The notes below the pieces were generated by a model. It searched no databases. It saw only the letters and a list, made by a program, of their open reading frames with translations, and was not told the origin of the DNA. The translations under genes were made by a program, and so were the position numbers. A stretch of 32,484 bases of DNA from an uncultured Pelagibacteraceae bacterium (GTDB lineage Bacteria; Pseudomonadota; Alphaproteobacteria; Pelagibacterales; Pelagibacteraceae), in NCBI GenBank assembly GCA_902515985.1, contig CABXWY010000012.1, forward strand, positions 1 to 32,484. The letters are read 5' to 3'. This document shows, one piece after another, positions 17,334-25,565 of the stretch. Position 1 is the first letter of the stretch, and each line of letters opens with the position of its first letter.

Positions 17334-17804
17334 ATGACAATAAAGATTTCTACAGAAATAATTAAGAAAGAATGGACTGATTATAATGGTCATATGAATG
17401 TAGCATATTACATTCTTATTTTTGACCAAAATGCTGCTGAAACGCTGATGACGAAACTTAATATGGGTGAAAAATCAGCCTTAGAAACTAATAAAAGTAC
17501 AATGGTGGTAGAATCTCATATTACTTATAATCAAGAATTAATTGAGGGTGATGAAGTTGAATTAAATCTAATTCATTTTGATCATGATAAAAAAAGAATT
17601 CAGTACAAATTTGAGATGATACACAAAGAAAAAAAATATTTAGCTTCTACAATTGAAGTCTTAGCTCTCTATGTTGATTTAAAAGAAAGAAAAGTTGCTG
17701 AATTTGAAGAAGAAAAAGTAAAACTAATGGCAAAATTTATAAGTGAAAATAAAGAGACTTTTAAAAGCGAAAATCTTATATTTTCTAGTAAATTAAAAAA
17801 ATAA
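17334..17804 (+). CDS. Hotdog-fold acyl-CoA thioesterase, candidate betainyl-CoA thioesterase (CdhB-like)
   Basis: 4HBT-type thioesterase of 156 residues. The active-site segment WTDYNGHMNVAYY (residues 14-26) holds the conserved Asp16 and the Gly-His-Met-Asn motif. The form DYNGHMNVAYY followed by xxFD resembles, from family knowledge, the thioesterases of carnitine clusters (CdhB), which hydrolyse betainyl-CoA to glycine betaine and CoA. In some proteobacteria this domain is fused to carnitine dehydrogenase. The dehydrogenase (27964-28902) and the cleavage enzyme (1573-2457) of the same route are in this window but in other operons. It could instead act on another CoA ester made by the preceding SDR pathway. 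It follows the SDR gene by 36 bases. Confidence 0.78.
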   Translation: MTIKISTEIIKKEWTDYNGHMNVAYYILIFDQNAAETLMTKLNMGEKSALETNKSTMVVESHITYNQELIEGDEVELNLIHFDHDKKRIQYKFEMIHKEKKYLASTIEVLALYVDLKERKVAEFEEEKVKLMAKFISENKETFKSENLIFSSKLKK

Positions 17805-17807
17805 TTC

Positions 17808-17825
17808 TATTATTTTAAAATAATA
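17808..17825. repeat. 18-base perfect palindrome between thioesterase and permease genes
   Basis: TATTATTTTAAAATAATA is its own reverse complement and lies in the 41-base gap before the EamA gene at 17846. It could be an operator or a weak all-AT hairpin terminator; it lacks a following T run (cttttata). Chance occurrence in AT-rich DNA is possible. Confidence 0.35.
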
Positions 17826-17845
17826 CTTTTATATAGGCGCAATTA

Positions 17846-18793
17846 ATGGAAGGTAACAACAATACAAAAGGAATTTTTCTTATCCTTTTAGGTATGGCTT
17901 TTTTTTCCGTGCAAGATGCTTTAATAAAATTTATCTATAATGATATCGCCTTATATGAGCTTTACATGGTGAGGACAATAACAGCATTTGCACTATTATT
18001 ATTTTTTATGATTATTGCTAAAAAGAAAATAATTTTTAAGACTCATTTTTTATTGTTAACTATTGTTCGTGTAATATTTTTCTTTTTTGGTTTTAGCTTT
18101 TTTTATATTTCCCTAACATTTATGTCTCTAGCTATGGCTAATGCATTATTCTTTTCAAGTCCATTTTTTATGTCCATACTTGCAATGATATTTTTAAAAG
18201 AAAAAATTGGTATAAGAAGATGGAGTGCAATTGTTGTCGGATTTATTGGGGTATTTATTGTTTTAAATCCTGACTTTAAAGATTTCAATTTTATGAAACT
18301 CTCCCCAGTATTGTGTGCAATTTTCTACTCATCGTCTATGATCATAACAAAAATTACTTCAAAGAAAGATAATGTTTATACTCAAATGATGCATTTATAT
18401 ATTGGTGCGCTTTTAATTAGTCTAATATTTTATTTAACAATGGGAAATGGAGAATTAAATAATTTTTCAGATCCAACTTTTCAATTTATTTTTAGAGAGT
18501 GGTTTGTTAACATAAATTACTCATGGCCTTTTGTTATTTTAATGGGTTTTATTGCTTCAGTTTCATTTTACTGTGTTTTCACTGCATATAGTATTGCATC
18601 TCCGTCATTGGTTTCACTATTTGAATATTCTTTAATTATTTGGGCAATCATCACTGGATATTTATTATTCAATGAAATGCCAAATACTAGAACCTTTTTA
18701 GGTGCATTTATTATTATTGCTGCAGGAATTTATATTTACTTTAGAGAAAAAGTGAAAGATCAAATGATAGTTACAGATACGCCAAACAGATGA
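17846..18793 (+). CDS. DMT superfamily (EamA) permease
   Basis: Ten-helix inner-membrane transporter of 315 residues with two EamA halves. First half: ALFFSSPFFMSILAMIFLKEKIGIRRWSA. Second half: the FEYSLIIWAIITGYLLFNEMP segment near the end. It is paralogous to 11165-12097. Its stop overlaps the start of the next gene (ATGA, 18790-18793), so it is translationally coupled to the 2OG-Fe oxygenase, which suggests transport of that enzyme's substrate or product. The substrate is not shown by the sequence. Confidence 0.9.
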   Translation: MEGNNNTKGIFLILLGMAFFSVQDALIKFIYNDIALYELYMVRTITAFALLLFFMIIAKKKIIFKTHFLLLTIVRVIFFFFGFSFFYISLTFMSLAMANALFFSSPFFMSILAMIFLKEKIGIRRWSAIVVGFIGVFIVLNPDFKDFNFMKLSPVLCAIFYSSSMIITKITSKKDNVYTQMMHLYIGALLISLIFYLTMGNGELNNFSDPTFQFIFREWFVNINYSWPFVILMGFIASVSFYCVFTAYSIASPSLVSLFEYSLIIWAIITGYLLFNEMPNTRTFLGAFIIIAAGIYIYFREKVKDQMIVTDTPNR

Positions 18794-19749
18794 TAAAAAA
18801 TTATATTCCAACAATTGATATATCTTCATTAGCTAAAAATAATTTCAGATCAAAAAAATCAATTCAAACTATAAAGCATATTGAAGAAGCTTGTAAAAAA
18901 GTTGGTTTTTTTCAGATTACAGGTCATGGAATAAAAATTAATAAAGTTTCTGAAGTAGGACAAAAGTTTTTTAAACTTCCATTGCAAAACAAGATTAAAT
19001 TGGCACCAAAAAAATGGAATAAATTAAGTAAAAATACATATAGAGGATATTTTCCGAGTGATGTGAATGGAAAAGAAGGTTTGGATATTGGTGATTTGAA
19101 AGTTACAAAAAAAATATCAAAAAATATTTCAAATCAATATATAGAATATTTAGATTTAAATAAATCATTTGATAAAAAATCAATAAAAATACTATCGAAT
19201 TACTTTGACAATATTTATTTATTAAGCGAACAACTTTTCAAAAGCTTAATAATATTAAATAAAAAAAACCATATTTTATCAAAGCAAGCTTTTTCAAGAA
19301 TCAAAACTTTAAGTACGTTAAGATTCAATTATTATACTAATCAAAAAAAACCAGTGGAGATCTCAAAGCAAGACGGGGTAGCATTGGGATGTGAAACTCA
19401 CGTCGACAGTGGTATTTTTACTGTTCTCTATCAAGATCAGATAGGAGGATTGCAAGTACAAAATAGAAAAAATAAAAAATGGTATAACGTTCCATTTAAT
19501 AAAAATGCTTTAGTTGTAAATACAGGAAGAGCGTTGGAATATTTAACTAACGGAAAATTGAAAGCAACTAATCATAGGGTGCTTTGGAATAAAAAGAAAA
19601 GAATGTCTATTCCATTCTTTTTTGAACCCTCTTATGACTTTAAAATGCATGATTCCTTTTTTAAGAAAAAACCATCATTAAATCTTGGTCAAAGTTATGA
19701 TCAATTTCTTAATAATTCATTAAAAAAATTTGTTGAATATCAAAGATAA
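18790..19749 (+). CDS. 2-oxoglutarate/Fe(II)-dependent oxygenase (isopenicillin N synthase-like)
   Basis: Double-stranded beta-helix dioxygenase of 319 residues. The iron ligands are His204, Asp206 and His262 (ETHVDSG and ATNHRVLW), and the 2-oxoglutarate anchor is Arg271-x-Ser273 in KRMSIPFFF. The N-terminal DIOX_N region is recognisable by IPTIDISSL and VGFFQITGHGI. It probably hydroxylates or oxidatively cleaves a small metabolite; plant-hormone-type and antibiotic-type members share this layout, so the name says nothing about the substrate. Last gene of its operon, overlapping the permease stop by 4 bases. Its stop is 103 bases before the flavin monooxygenase gene. Confidence 0.9.
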   Translation: MIKNYIPTIDISSLAKNNFRSKKSIQTIKHIEEACKKVGFFQITGHGIKINKVSEVGQKFFKLPLQNKIKLAPKKWNKLSKNTYRGYFPSDVNGKEGLDIGDLKVTKKISKNISNQYIEYLDLNKSFDKKSIKILSNYFDNIYLLSEQLFKSLIILNKKNHILSKQAFSRIKTLSTLRFNYYTNQKKPVEISKQDGVALGCETHVDSGIFTVLYQDQIGGLQVQNRKNKKWYNVPFNKNALVVNTGRALEYLTNGKLKATNHRVLWNKKKRMSIPFFFEPSYDFKMHDSFFKKKPSLNLGQSYDQFLNNSLKKFVEYQR

Positions 19750-19761
19750 TAATAATATTGT
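19733..19761 (+). promoter_or_regulatory. Weak sigma-70-like promoter before the structured leader
   Basis: TTGAAT (19733-19738), a 17-base spacer and TATTGT (19756-19761) would place the transcription start near 19768, just before the structured leader. The matches are moderate and overlap the 3' end of the 2OG-Fe oxygenase gene. Confidence 0.3.
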
Positions 19762-19770
19762 TATTTAAAA

Positions 19771-19847
19771 GCGATACATAACTCATCGTTTTGCTCAAAG
19801 CATTCGAAAGTGGGATCGGTCGTCTTTAAATTAGTTTTTAAAGGAGG
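19771..19847 (+). ncRNA. Candidate structured 5' leader (possible riboswitch) of the flavin monooxygenase operon
   Basis: The 103-base gap before 19853 is more G+C rich than its surroundings and folds by eye. CGAU (19772-19775) pairs with AUCG (19815-19818). After a six-base bulge, CUCAU (19782-19786) pairs with GUGGG (19810-19814; two G-U pairs), with both 3' strands contiguous. Inside is a UGCU/AGCA hairpin (19792-19802) and an unpaired UUCGAAA. Next comes a separate perfect 7-base hairpin CUUUAAA (19824-19830) / UUUAAAG (19837-19843), whose 3' arm runs into the Shine-Dalgarno AAGGAGG (19841-19847). An aptamer-like fold followed by a hairpin at the ribosome binding site suggests translational control. 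SAM-V, known from Pelagibacterales, would be the first class to test; I cannot confirm a match. Confidence 0.4.
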
Positions 19848-19852
19848 CTTTT

Positions 19853-21022
19853 ATGAAATTTGGATATTTTTGCAATACAACTAATTGGACTCACAAACCT
19901 TACGATAAACTTCTAGATGAAACTAGAGAAATCACTGAATATTGTGATAAAAATAATTGGAATTCGATTTGGTATACTGAACATCACTTCAATCATGAAG
20001 GAATGGAGTCTTTGACAAACCCTTTAATGATGGGAGTTGATGCTGCTGCTAGAACAAAAAATATAAGAATAGGTCAAGCTTGTAACGTAATTACTTTTCA
20101 TAATCCAATTAGAATGGCTGAAGACATCGCTCTACTTGATCAGTTATCCAAAGGTCGAGTTGAAATTGGAATTGGAAGAGGAATATATGGAAGAGAAGCG
20201 ATCAATTTAAACAAAGAAGCAGATATGAAGGATCAAGCAAAAAATTTTAGATTGTTCGAAGAAACACTTACAATTTTAAAAAAAGCTTGGAAAGAAAAAT
20301 TTTTCAATCACAAAGGTGAATTTTATACTTATCCTGCTCCTAATTATGTATGGCAACATGATATGAGTCCTCCGAATAAAGATTTAGTAAATATTGAAAC
20401 AAATGTAATGGAAAACATAAGTGTCCTACCAAAACCTTACCAAAAACCATATCCTGCTATTCATCAGGTGGTGGATGGAATTAGATCTATTGAATGGGCT
20501 GCTGCACAAGGTTTAAATATTATAATGTGGATACCAACTGTTAAGGCCTTAAAAATTAAATTTGAAGCTTTTAAAAATGCAAAATCAGAAGCAGAAAAAA
20601 GAAATGTTCCAATGGGAGAAGGTATCTCATTAGTAAGAGATATGTTTGTTGCAGATACAATGGAAGAGGCAAGAGAAAAAGCAGGAGAGCATATGGTAAA
20701 CTATATGAGGTGGGTTTGTCACTGGAGAGGACTTGGTAACCACATGGATCCAGATGAAGAATTACCAATAACAAAAGGTAAATTAGATTTGTTAAGTTAT
20801 GATTTTTTACACAAAAGAAATATGCTTTTTGGAACTCCTGAATATGTAATTGACAAAATACACGAGCTAAAATCTGAATTAAATTTACAAAATTTGCAAG
20901 TATGGTCAAACTTTCCAGGGGTAAAACACGAAGATTACATGAAGAGTATAAAATTATTTACAGAAAAAGTAATGCCTCACTTCAAAGATAATACAAAAGA
21001 AGAAATTAAAAAAGTTTCGTGA
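19853..21022 (+). CDS. Luciferase-like flavin-dependent monooxygenase (LLM class)
   Basis: Flavin-dependent oxygenase of the bacterial luciferase-like TIM-barrel family (389 residues). Visible family segments: WYTEHHF near residue 42, NPLMMGVDAAARTKNIRIG, FHNPIRMAEDIALLDQLSKGRVEIGIGRG at about 84-112, and the C-terminal LFGTPEYVIDKI. It uses reduced FMN and O2, so a separate flavin reductase is needed; none is adjacent on this strand, although the flavodoxin-fold oxidoreductase at 25566-26135 is close. The gene has a strong AAGGAGG and a structured leader. Its TGA overlaps the GTG of the TPP enzyme (4 bases). It heads an operon of five genes whose substrate is unknown. Confidence 0.9.
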   Translation: MKFGYFCNTTNWTHKPYDKLLDETREITEYCDKNNWNSIWYTEHHFNHEGMESLTNPLMMGVDAAARTKNIRIGQACNVITFHNPIRMAEDIALLDQLSKGRVEIGIGRGIYGREAINLNKEADMKDQAKNFRLFEETLTILKKAWKEKFFNHKGEFYTYPAPNYVWQHDMSPPNKDLVNIETNVMENISVLPKPYQKPYPAIHQVVDGIRSIEWAAAQGLNIIMWIPTVKALKIKFEAFKNAKSEAEKRNVPMGEGISLVRDMFVADTMEEAREKAGEHMVNYMRWVCHWRGLGNHMDPDEELPITKGKLDLLSYDFLHKRNMLFGTPEYVIDKIHELKSELNLQNLQVWSNFPGVKHEDYMKSIKLFTEKVMPHFKDNTKEEIKKVS

Positions 21023-22719
21023 ATAAATCTAAAAAGGTTTTAAGTGGTGGCCAAGCTGCCGTTCGATCATTAAAAAAAGAAAATATCAAACATGTCTTCG
21101 GTCTTATTGGTTCAGCTACCATGGAAATGTTTGATGCACTTTACCATGAGAAAGAAATAAAATTTATTGGAGTTAGAGACGAAAGAACTGGAACTCATAT
21201 GGCAGATGGTTATGCAAGAGCTTCAAATAATCCTGGAGTTATTCTGGCGGGTCAAAATGGACCTGGTGCAACAAATTTAGTAACAGGTATTGCTCAAGCT
21301 AAAGCAGCATTCTCACCAGTAATTGCCTTAGCTGGATCATATTCCAGTAATGATAAAATGGAAGATGCGTTTCAAGGTCTTGATCAACAATCACTATTTA
21401 AACCAATTACAAAAAAAACTTGGACAGTTAATAAAGTAAAACAAATTCCTAATGTTTTAAGTAGTGCATTTAAATTGGCTATGACACCAAGACGAGGACC
21501 AGTATGTGTAAATTTACCAAGAAATATCCTTGCAGAAAATTCAAAATTTGAGATCGATGAAAGGGTTAGGTCTTTTAAAAACGTAAGCAGATTAAAAGGA
21601 AAAATATCCCAAATTAAAAAAGCCGTCAGCATTATTCTTAAATCTAAGAAACCAGTTATTGTTGCTGGTGGGGGAATTAAGTATACAAGTAAACACCAAG
21701 ATGTAATTAATCTTGCTGAACTTTTAAATATTCCGATTGTAACTGCAGCCGGACATGGTGATGCTATTCCATTTTACCATAAATTGAACGCAGGTCAGAT
21801 GGGTCCCAGAGGAAATCCTGTTGCTTCTAAGCTAGTAAAAGAGGCTGATGTTATTTTGGCACTTGGTACTAGACTTGGTTTTAACTCAACTTTTTATTCT
21901 TATGACAATATAAATAAAAAAGCTAAAATTATTCAAGTTGAGCTCGAAAGATCAATGTTGGGAAGATACTTTAAAGTTGCTATCGGAATCTATGGGGATG
22001 CTTCGACAGTAACTAATCAAATTTTTGAAGAAGTTAAAAATCAAAAGCTTTTATCATCAGCTAATTCATGGACAACTAAATATCTAAATCAGAGAGCAAA
22101 ATACTTAAGAAATAGGGATAAAGGAAAAGAAATTGACCTTTACCCTATTCAGCCAACTGGTTTATTTAAAAAATTAAGAAGTGTTTTACCTACAAACTCA
22201 GCTATTACACTTGATGCAGGTACATTGTGTCTTCAGGCAACCGACGCACTTCAATATAATGACCCTCCATCGTTATTTACTCCATTAGATTTTGGATTAG
22301 TTGGATTTTCTTTTGCATGTGGACTGGGCGTAAAAGTTGCAAGACCAGATAGAACAGTTGTTAGTTTGATGGGTGATGGAGGTTTTGGTATGACAATTTC
22401 AGAACTAAGTACAGCTGTCGAATATGGAATTAACACTACAACAATTGTAATGAACAATAAAAGTTGGGGCGCTGAAAAGGCTTATCAAAAAGATTTTTAC
22501 GGTAAAAGATATTTAGGAGCTGATATAGAGAGTCCCTCTTTCGATAAAGTTGCAGAACTTTATGGTGCAAAAGGTTTTAAGGTAAAAAGAGTTTCAGAAA
22601 TTACTGATGCGGTAGAAGCTGCAATTAAATCAAATAAACCTTCAGTCATTGATGTTGATGTTGATCCTAAAGCGTTATACAGTTTTAGAAGAGATAGCTT
22701 TAAACACAGGACTAAATAA
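21019..22719 (+). CDS. Thiamine diphosphate-dependent enzyme (acetolactate synthase / sulfoacetaldehyde acetyltransferase-like)
   Basis: ThDP enzyme of the AHAS/Xsc/oxalyl-CoA decarboxylase superfamily, 566 residues with all three domains. Cofactor-activating Glu55 lies in VRDERTGTHMADGYARAS. The central domain starts near 195 (KPVIVAGGGI at 211-220). The ThDP/Mg site is GDGG at 452-455 with Asn480. The segment NNKSWGAEKAYQKDFYGKR is close in form to the WGAEKxxQxDFYxxR of sulfoacetaldehyde acetyltransferase (Xsc), more than to acetolactate synthase, but substrate identity is not proven. No phosphotransacetylase or sulfonate gene is adjacent, which argues against simple taurine breakdown. GTG start; overlaps the monooxygenase by 4 bases and the next gene by 1 (TAATG). 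Confidence 0.88.
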   Translation: MNKSKKVLSGGQAAVRSLKKENIKHVFGLIGSATMEMFDALYHEKEIKFIGVRDERTGTHMADGYARASNNPGVILAGQNGPGATNLVTGIAQAKAAFSPVIALAGSYSSNDKMEDAFQGLDQQSLFKPITKKTWTVNKVKQIPNVLSSAFKLAMTPRRGPVCVNLPRNILAENSKFEIDERVRSFKNVSRLKGKISQIKKAVSIILKSKKPVIVAGGGIKYTSKHQDVINLAELLNIPIVTAAGHGDAIPFYHKLNAGQMGPRGNPVASKLVKEADVILALGTRLGFNSTFYSYDNINKKAKIIQVELERSMLGRYFKVAIGIYGDASTVTNQIFEEVKNQKLLSSANSWTTKYLNQRAKYLRNRDKGKEIDLYPIQPTGLFKKLRSVLPTNSAITLDAGTLCLQATDALQYNDPPSLFTPLDFGLVGFSFACGLGVKVARPDRTVVSLMGDGGFGMTISELSTAVEYGINTTTIVMNNKSWGAEKAYQKDFYGKRYLGADIESPSFDKVAELYGAKGFKVKRVSEITDAVEAAIKSNKPSVIDVDVDPKALYSFRRDSFKHRTK

Positions 22720-23306
22720 TGAAATTAGAATTAAGAAAGTTTACGAAGTTTGTAGACAAAACTTTTATAGAGGGAGGAAAAGAAGCAAAAAATCCTGTCC
22801 TATTAGTTTCTGTTGCGGCTGTTTTTAAAAATCCTTGGGATGGTCAAGGATTTGTTGAAGATTTAAAACCTACAATTCTAGATTTGGCTCCTAAACTTGG
22901 AGACATGTTAGTACCAGAATTAATAAAAGAAATTGGTTCTCCAGATAAAATTTTAGCTTATGGAAAAGCAGGTGTAGTAGGATTGAATGGTGAGATTGAA
23001 CACGCGTCAGCATTTATTCATACTTTAAGATTCGGAAATAAGTTTAGAGATGCGGTGGGTGGAACATCTTATTTAAGTTTTACTAACACAAGAGGACCTG
23101 CAGGATCAAAGATTTCTATACCAATGATGCACAAAACAGACTCTGGATTAAGACCTTATTACTTAACGCATGAATTTACCATTCATGATGCTCCATTTGA
23201 TAATGAGATAGTTATTGCAATTGGGGGAGCTTCGAGTGGAAGAGCTCATGCAAGAACCGGTGATAGATATCAAGACATGAAAGAAATGGGCATTGAACCT
23301 AAATAA
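22719..23306 (+). CDS. Amino acid synthesis family protein (PF06684, formerly DUF1185)
   Basis: A 195-residue protein recognisable by the family segments NPVLLVSVAAVFKNPWDGQ (25-43), YGKAGVVGLNGEIEHASAFIHT (76-97), GTSYLSFTNTRGPAGSKISIPMMHK and the C-terminal AIGGASSGRAHARTGDR. The family is known for a chorismate-mutase-like fold but has no established reaction. It commonly sits beside luciferase-like monooxygenases, hydrolases and aldehyde dehydrogenases, as here. Its conserved basic and polar loops (SSGRAHARTGDR) may form an active site (inference). Start ATG overlaps the TPP enzyme stop by one base; the next gene starts 5 bases after its stop. Confidence 0.88.
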   Translation: MKLELRKFTKFVDKTFIEGGKEAKNPVLLVSVAAVFKNPWDGQGFVEDLKPTILDLAPKLGDMLVPELIKEIGSPDKILAYGKAGVVGLNGEIEHASAFIHTLRFGNKFRDAVGGTSYLSFTNTRGPAGSKISIPMMHKTDSGLRPYYLTHEFTIHDAPFDNEIVIAIGGASSGRAHARTGDRYQDMKEMGIEPK

Positions 23307-23311
23307 TTTAA

Positions 23312-24088
23312 ATGATCAATGCTTTTGATTCTAAAGGTACTTATTATCAATTAAATAAAAAAAAAGAATTACCTATTGTTTTAATTCACGGTGTTGGCCT
23401 TGATCACGAAATATGGGAATATCAATTTAATTCTTTTGAAAATACGGTCCTTACTTACGATATTCTAGGTCACGGAAAAACACCTCTTGAGGCTGGACGA
23501 ATAACGTTTGATGATTTTGCTACACAACTTATTAACCTAATTGATGAGCTTGATATTGGAAAAATTCATTTAGTAGGTTTTTCAATTGGATCTCTAATTG
23601 CAAGAAATTTTGCAACAAAATATAATGATAGATTACAAACATTAACTTTACTTAGTTCTATATTTAAAAGATCTAATCAACAACAAAAGATAGTTGATGA
23701 TAGATTTGAAAAATCAAAAAACAGTAGCAAGATGTCAAACGATGCACTGGTAAGATGGTTTACAGAAGATTACCTAAAAAAAAATCAAGAAAGATCTGAA
23801 TGGATTAGTTCAATATTAAGTAGAAATAATATGAAAAATTTTAATAAAATTTATGAACTTTTTGTAAAACATAAAGACGATGAAGATTTTAAAAAAATAA
23901 AAAACTGAAACTTTAGTTATGACTGGAGAAGAAGATGTCGGTTCAACTCCAGAGATGTCAAAAAAAACCTAAGTAAAGTAATTAAAAATTCCAAATTAAA
24001 AATAATACCTAAAGGAAAACATCTGTGTAGTATTGAATGTGCAGATGATGTAAACAACGCTATTAAAGAACATGTAAAAAATGACTAA
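23312..24088 (+). CDS. Alpha/beta-hydrolase, reading frame broken by two compensating homopolymer indels
   Basis: Alpha/beta-hydrolase of the enol-lactonase/esterase type. The first frame runs to a TGA at 23906-23908 and contains VLIHGVG (23-29) and nucleophile Ser91 in GFSIGS. Removing one A from the A6 run at 23899-23904 continues into LVMTGEEDVGS with acid Asp208. Adding one A to the A8 run at 23960-23967 continues to PKGKHL with His237 and a normal end at 24086-24088. The repaired product has 258 residues with a full Ser91-Asp208-His237 triad, so everything needed is present. Sequencing error is the simplest reading, recent inactivation the alternative. The repaired end overlaps the aldehyde dehydrogenase ATG by 8 bases, as expected inside this operon. 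Confidence 0.82.
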
Positions 24089-25563
24089 ATTAAAACAGTA
24101 TAAAATGTTTATTGATGGGGAATGGGTAAACTCTGAATCAAAAAAAAACTTTTGAAACTTTAAATCCAGAAAATAATAAGCCATGGGCTGTAGTCCCAGA
24201 AGCAAGTGCAAGTGATGTTGATAGAGCAGTAAAAGCAGCACAAAAAGCATTTGAGGGAGAGTGGCCAAAATTATTGCCAAGAGAAAGAGGAAAATATTTA
24301 AGAGCAATTGGAAATAAATTAAGAGAAAATGCTAAATTGCTTGGTGAAATTGAAACAATAGATACTGGAAAACTTTTTAGAGAAACAAATAAACAAGCAA
24401 ACTATATTGCAGAATATTATGATTATTACGCTGGTTTGGCTGACAAAGTTGAAGGCACAGTTTTACCAATAGATAAACCAAATATTCAAGCTATGACAAC
24501 AAGAATACCTATTGGTGTTATTGCTGCAATAGTACCTTGGAATTCACAAATGTTTTTAACGGCTACAAAGTTAGCTCCTGCATTAGCTATGGGAAACACA
24601 GTTGTAATAAAATGTTCTGAATTAGCGCCAGCTGTTATGTTTGAATTCGCAAAATTAATAGAAGAAACTGGTATACCTAAGGGAGTGGTAAATGTTATTA
24701 CTGGATTTGGAGATCCTTGTGGAAAAACTCTAACATCTCATAATTTGGTAGAGAAAATTGCTTTTACTGGTGGTCCAGAGACAGCAAGACATATTATAAA
24801 AAATTCATCTGAAAACTTATCAGAAGTTAGTTTAGAACTAGGAGGAAAAAGTCCAGTAGCTGTTTTTGATGATGCAAACCAAGAAAGTGCAATAAATGGA
24901 ATTACTGCAGGAATTTTTGGTGCAACTGGTCAAAGTTGTATTGCAGGATCTCGACTTTATATACAACAAGGTATTTATGATGAATTTTTAGATAAACTAG
25001 TTAAGAGAGCAGAAAAAATAAAAATTGGAGCTCCAATGGATCCTGAAACCGAAATGGGACCATTAAGTAATTTTAAACAATTAGAAATAATAGAAAAAAA
25101 TATTAAATTAACTGTTGAACAAGGTGGTAAAATTAAATTCGGTGGTAAAAGACATCCTTTCTCAAATGAGGGTTATTATTTTCCTCCTACAATAATAGAA
25201 TGTGATAATCATAATTTACCTGTAGCAGAGAATGAACTTTTTGGTCCAGTTCTTTCAGTAATGAAGTTTGAAAGTGAAGAAGAAGTAATTAAAAAAATGA
25301 ATGATAATCAATATGGATTATCTTCTGGAGTATTTTCCTCAGATTTTTCAAGAGCATTAAGAGTTTCAAATGCTATAAGAGCTGGAATTACATTTGTTAA
25401 TACCTATAGATTAATTTCACCCTCTGCACCTTTTGGAGGAATAAAAGATAGTGGATATGGCAAGGAAGCAGGAATTGATTCTATTAAAGACTATACTAGG
25501 GTAAAGACTACTTGGCTAAATACTTCTGATGAACCAATGAAAGATCCTTTTACAATTGGCTAG
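24081..25563 (+). CDS. Aldehyde dehydrogenase, interrupted near the N-terminus by one homopolymer indel
   Basis: ALDH superfamily enzyme whose ATG at 24081 starts Met-Thr-Lys-Leu-Lys and the usual MFIDGEWVNSES strand pair. The A9 run at 24140-24148 then breaks the frame (stop at 24154-24156). Deleting one A joins the parts (KKTFETLNPENN) and gives 493 residues, the normal length. In repaired numbering: Asn154 in VPWNS, Lys177 in IKCSE, general base Glu252 in LELGGK, catalytic Cys286 in TGQSCIAGSRL. A TTG at 24274 is the first start in the downstream frame but would lack 64 residues of the coenzyme domain. It is the last gene of the monooxygenase operon and ends 3 bases from the convergent oxidoreductase gene. 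Confidence 0.85.
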
Positions 25564-25565
25564 AA

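Noticed and set aside
19853-22719. Taurine/sulfonate degradation operon (SsuD plus Xsc)
   Set aside because: The TPP enzyme has Xsc-like residues, but no phosphotransacetylase, sulfonate transporter or taurine enzyme is near, and the monooxygenase does not read as SsuD.
23899-24148. Programmed ribosomal frameshifting in the hydrolase and aldehyde dehydrogenase
   Set aside because: Three separate shifts in plain A runs, in both directions, without a slippery heptamer plus pseudoknot design; indel errors explain them more simply.
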